DNA of 64,000 nucleotides, taken from the NCBI RefSeq assembly GCF_019578655.1, contig NC_063263.1, positions 25,977,001-26,041,000 of the forward strand, written 5' to 3'. Position numbers and translations under genes: made by a program. This stretch comes from Ricinus communis (Eukaryota; Streptophyta; Magnoliopsida; Malpighiales; Euphorbiaceae). The notes under the pieces were generated by a model. The model ran no database searches. It saw only the letters and a program-made list of their open reading frames with translations, and was not told the origin of the DNA. Positions 61,400 through 64,000 of the stretch are shown piece by piece; position 1 is the stretch's first letter; every line of letters begins with the position of its first letter.

Positions 61400-61570
61400 T
61401 CGAGCGAGAACCGAGACTCTTTCATAGAATTCCAACAATTTCTCCCACTCCTCAAATGCCCACAGGAATGGAGTTGGTGCTCCCACATCCATAGCATGAG
61501 TAGTTAAAGCAAGTGAATGATTTAAAATTCGAGTTATTTCACGGAATAACACTTGTCTCATAATGATCAA
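61400..61570 (-). pseudogene. nad7: Mitochondrial nad7 exon fragment (nuclear copy)
   Basis: Minus-strand reading gives [40 protein letters not shown] and EFYERVS. This is the conserved part of NADH dehydrogenase subunit 7 (49-kDa/NuoD-type subunit of complex I), encoded by the plant mitochondrial genome. The normal continuation after FYERVS is lost: the sequence turns into [11 protein letters not shown] and stops. About 50 residues of the roughly 394-residue protein are present, so it is a fragment with no function. A mitochondrial gene inside a nuclear retrotransposon points to DNA transfer. Confidence 0.85.
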
Positions 61571-61726
61571 ATTATATCTGGCCTTGTTTCCACTTTTCCA
61601 GTCATCCCGTGAATCCCCTTCCGCTTCCCTCCTTCCAAGCCCTTTGGCTTGCCTTGTCCCCTTCTTATACTAGCGATTCATTTCCTGCAAACCTTCCACG
61701 AGCAGGGGATTCTGTAGCACTGATAG

Positions 61727-61815
61727 TAAAATCTCATAAATTACGATCAATTCATTCAATATTTCCTTTTTTAGAGGACAAATTTCCACATTTAAATTAT
61801 GTGTCAGATGTTTTA
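61727..61815 (+). pseudogene. matK: Plastid matK fragment
   Basis: The plus-strand reading [20 protein letters not shown] and [10 protein letters not shown] matches an N-terminal part of plastid maturase K. Upstream and downstream sequence does not continue matK: on the left the frame reads into unrelated PRAGDSVAL, and on the right YVSDVL passes into CNLRRGTLD. About 28 residues remain of a protein of about 500. It sits 160 bp from the nad7 fragment. Confidence 0.85.
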
Positions 61816-62320
<505 letters not shown>

Positions 62321-62835
62321 GAAAAAGAATATGTAATGGACAACTTGATATTTTGGCATTATAACCACAAAGAAGAGTTTTCAAAGAAGAGTAGAATCTT
62401 GGGCATTAACTTTTTATTCTTTTCATTATTAGTTATTCATACTTAATATGAATATAGAAAAAAGAAAAAATATAGAAAAAAGAAAAAGAATCGACCGTTC
62501 GAGTATTCAAAATTGCACGATCTGTCGTTGCCGGCTATCTCATCTTTCTTTCTTGATGCATGAGTTGGGCAAACAGAGATTGGAATTGGACCTATTTCTA
62601 CTCATCCTAATTCCCTTTTGTTCTTTTATTATGATCTGTTCCACCCGTAGTCTCGGGGCAAGCTGCCCCTCTTGTAAATCAGCCAGGTTTCACCACGACC
62701 ATATATATTGATAAATAAAACTGCTATTTATTTGGTGAATAGACAAGTCGATTGAAAAAATCATGACTATACTTAACAAGAAAAGGCTTGGAAAAGCCCA
62801 CATACGATGAAGTTTTTTTGTTGCCGCCGGAAAAA
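62321..62835. other. Unassigned part of organelle-like block
   Basis: No recognised gene. An 87-codon plus-strand frame (62448-62711) has no domain. AAATAAAACTGCTATTTATTT near 62715-62735 can fold as a short hairpin, as seen at ends of organellar transcripts, but I cannot confirm a role. Confidence 0.35.
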
Positions 62836-62837
62836 GA

Positions 62838-62875
62838 CTTCCGCCTTGACAGGGCAGTGCTCTGACCGATCTATC
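62838..62875 (-). pseudogene. trnD-GUC: Plastid-type tRNA-Asp (GUC) remnant
   Basis: The minus strand reads CGGTCAGAGCACTGCCCTGT followed by CAAGGCGGAAG, which is the D-arm end, anticodon stem and loop (with GTC anticodon) of plastid-type trnD. The 5' acceptor half is degraded and the T-arm is replaced by unrelated CTTTTTCCGGCGGC. It cannot fold into a tRNA. It lies in the organelle-like block. Confidence 0.7.
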
Positions 62876-63119
62876 TCTTGCGGTTCGGAGAGGACTCAGC
62901 TGTTAGTTAGTACCCCCTTGGTTTCGGGGTGGACTCTTTCACTCTATTTTATTATATACGCTTAGCGAGATAATCATTCTTACACCGCTCCTTTAGCTAC
63001 ACATGGTGTGTCATGAAAACTGTAATTGATAAATTGAGCATTAGCAGTTTCAGGAAAAAAGCCCCTCTCTGTCTACAAAATGAAAAAAAGTGTTTTCAGG
63101 GCCCGGATCCAGCTGAAAA
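62876..63119. other. Right part of organelle-like block
   Basis: No gene recognised. Composition (TCTTGCGGTTCGGAGAGGAC, CCCTTGGTTTCGGGGTGGAC) is unlike the AT-rich retrotransposon leader. It ends at about 63119 before AATTCACTCTAGTTCACC, which is Athila leader. Confidence 0.4.
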
Positions 63120-63150
63120 AAATTCACTCTAGTTCACCGTTACTGTGTTT

Positions 63151-63167
63151 CCCCGGCAACAGCGCCA
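63151..63167 (-). other. Primer-binding site of outer Athila
   Basis: On the minus strand TGGCGCTGTTGCCGGGG begins 6 nt inside the LTR edge. It matches, with one mismatch, TGGCGCCGTTGCCGGGG, the complement of the 3' end of plant tRNA-Asp, which Athila elements use as primer. Confidence 0.88.
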
Positions 63168-63173
63168 AAAACT

Positions 63174-64000
63174 TGATGGGCTCTTTATGCAACCTACACC
63201 TAAGGCAGTGAACCTACCGATGCAGCCTAGCACTAGTGAGTATCAAGGTCGTATCCCTAGAGATCGGGTGAACCTAGAGTTACTACTGTTTCTATGTTAT
63301 CTAGTCTGAAATAGGGTGTGAAAGTTCTAACATACCAGCTAATGGTTATGAGTGCAAATAAGGAAATAAAGAACAACGGACAATCAAAAGACAATTACAA
63401 AGAGAGAAATAAACCCAAAAGGGAGCCTAAGTGATGGAATTCTAAAGATGGATTTTATGGATTGCCGATCTTGCTTACCCGTGCCTAAATCCTGAATTGA
63501 ATCCCAGTTCCTCTCTCGAGCTTACCGGATTCCTAAACCTGCACTAACCTAATGGAATCTCTTCCCATCGGATTACTACAGATTAGCATTAAGTATGATT
63601 TAAAACTATTAAGAGTTATTAATTCTTAATCCGGCGAGTAAATCAACCTTATCTCTAAGTGTTAACTATCAGTCCTTACTATTCAATGTCCAGTTGTAAC
63701 AAGCATTTCTCAATGTCAAGAAACAACCCAATAAACAATTAATTCAACGTCTCAAATTAACTGAATCAAACTTTTATTACTAAATAGCAAGAAGATTGCA
63801 AGAATGACAATTATAAAACTAACAATTAAGCATAATCCATCAATAAAGGTGAACCCCAATGGGTTCAAAAGATCTAGCTACTCATGTTCTTGGTTAAAGC
63901 AATTAGGGAACAAAATAAGGAAAATCTCTTTCAAGCTGAATGAGAAACCCTAAATTTGCAAATTCGAAATCTCAAACCCTAGTTGCCTCTTGAATGCTCC
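63174..64000 (-). repeat. 5' LTR of outer Athila, truncated by the window edge
   Basis: The plus strand begins TGATGGGCTCTTTATGCAAC at 63174 and follows 42393-43230 closely for 827 bp, with a short deletion near 63925. The remaining 650 or so bases are outside the window. Confidence 0.92.

Overview
The window is plant nuclear DNA. The base composition is AT-rich. There is one intron-containing gene for a plastid chlorophyll-breakdown enzyme. Most of the rest is plant retrotransposons: Copia SIRE-like and Ale-like, Gypsy Tat, chromovirus and Athila, plus a LINE. A eudicot is likely; I cannot name the species. No prokaryotic operons, CRISPR arrays or phage genes are present. | Layout. 1-5045 is a decayed minus-strand SIRE-like Copia element that has lost reverse transcriptase and RNase H. 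5046-15420 is AT-rich intergenic DNA with a few diverged repeats and no gene I can support. 15430-16522 is the 3' end of a dead LINE. 17808-24428 (minus) is the only recognisable host gene, a pheophytinase-type alpha/beta hydrolase (PPH). It has five coding exons plus a leader exon behind a 5'-UTR intron. All splice junctions agree with GT-AG and keep the frame, giving 512 residues with an intact Ser-Asp-His triad. Its 3.5-kb first coding intron carries a small, complete but internally deleted Copia insertion (20700-21989) with 158-159-bp LTRs and a perfect 5-bp target duplication. | From about 26 kb to the right edge the sequence is a deep retrotransposon nest. A minus-strand Tat-type Gypsy element (about 26.06-34.24 kb, with an antisense plant-mobile-domain-like ORF and a 28-bp minisatellite in its 3' UTR) is interrupted by a minus-strand chromovirus-like element (34240 to about 38.3 kb). 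That element is cut by a plus-strand Tat element (LTR about 38.3-40.5 kb), which is interrupted at 42393 by a minus-strand Athila element. The minus Athila is in turn interrupted at 45953 by a complete plus-strand Athila (45953-58688, target duplication GTGAC). The outer Athila resumes at 58689 and its second LTR runs off the right edge. | The most unusual features are two blocks that look organelle-derived and sit inside these retrotransposons. A block of about 1.86 kb (61257-63119) in the 5' leader of the outer Athila carries a mitochondrial nad7 exon fragment, a plastid matK fragment and part of a plastid-type tRNA-Asp gene. A block of about 149 bp (36562-36710) splits the RNase H of the chromovirus-like element and is flanked by the 6-bp repeat CTTTAA. 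The inner Athila also has a perfect target duplication beside heavily frameshifted coding sequence, with mismatches concentrated in CG-rich stretches, so assembly or base-calling error there should be considered.
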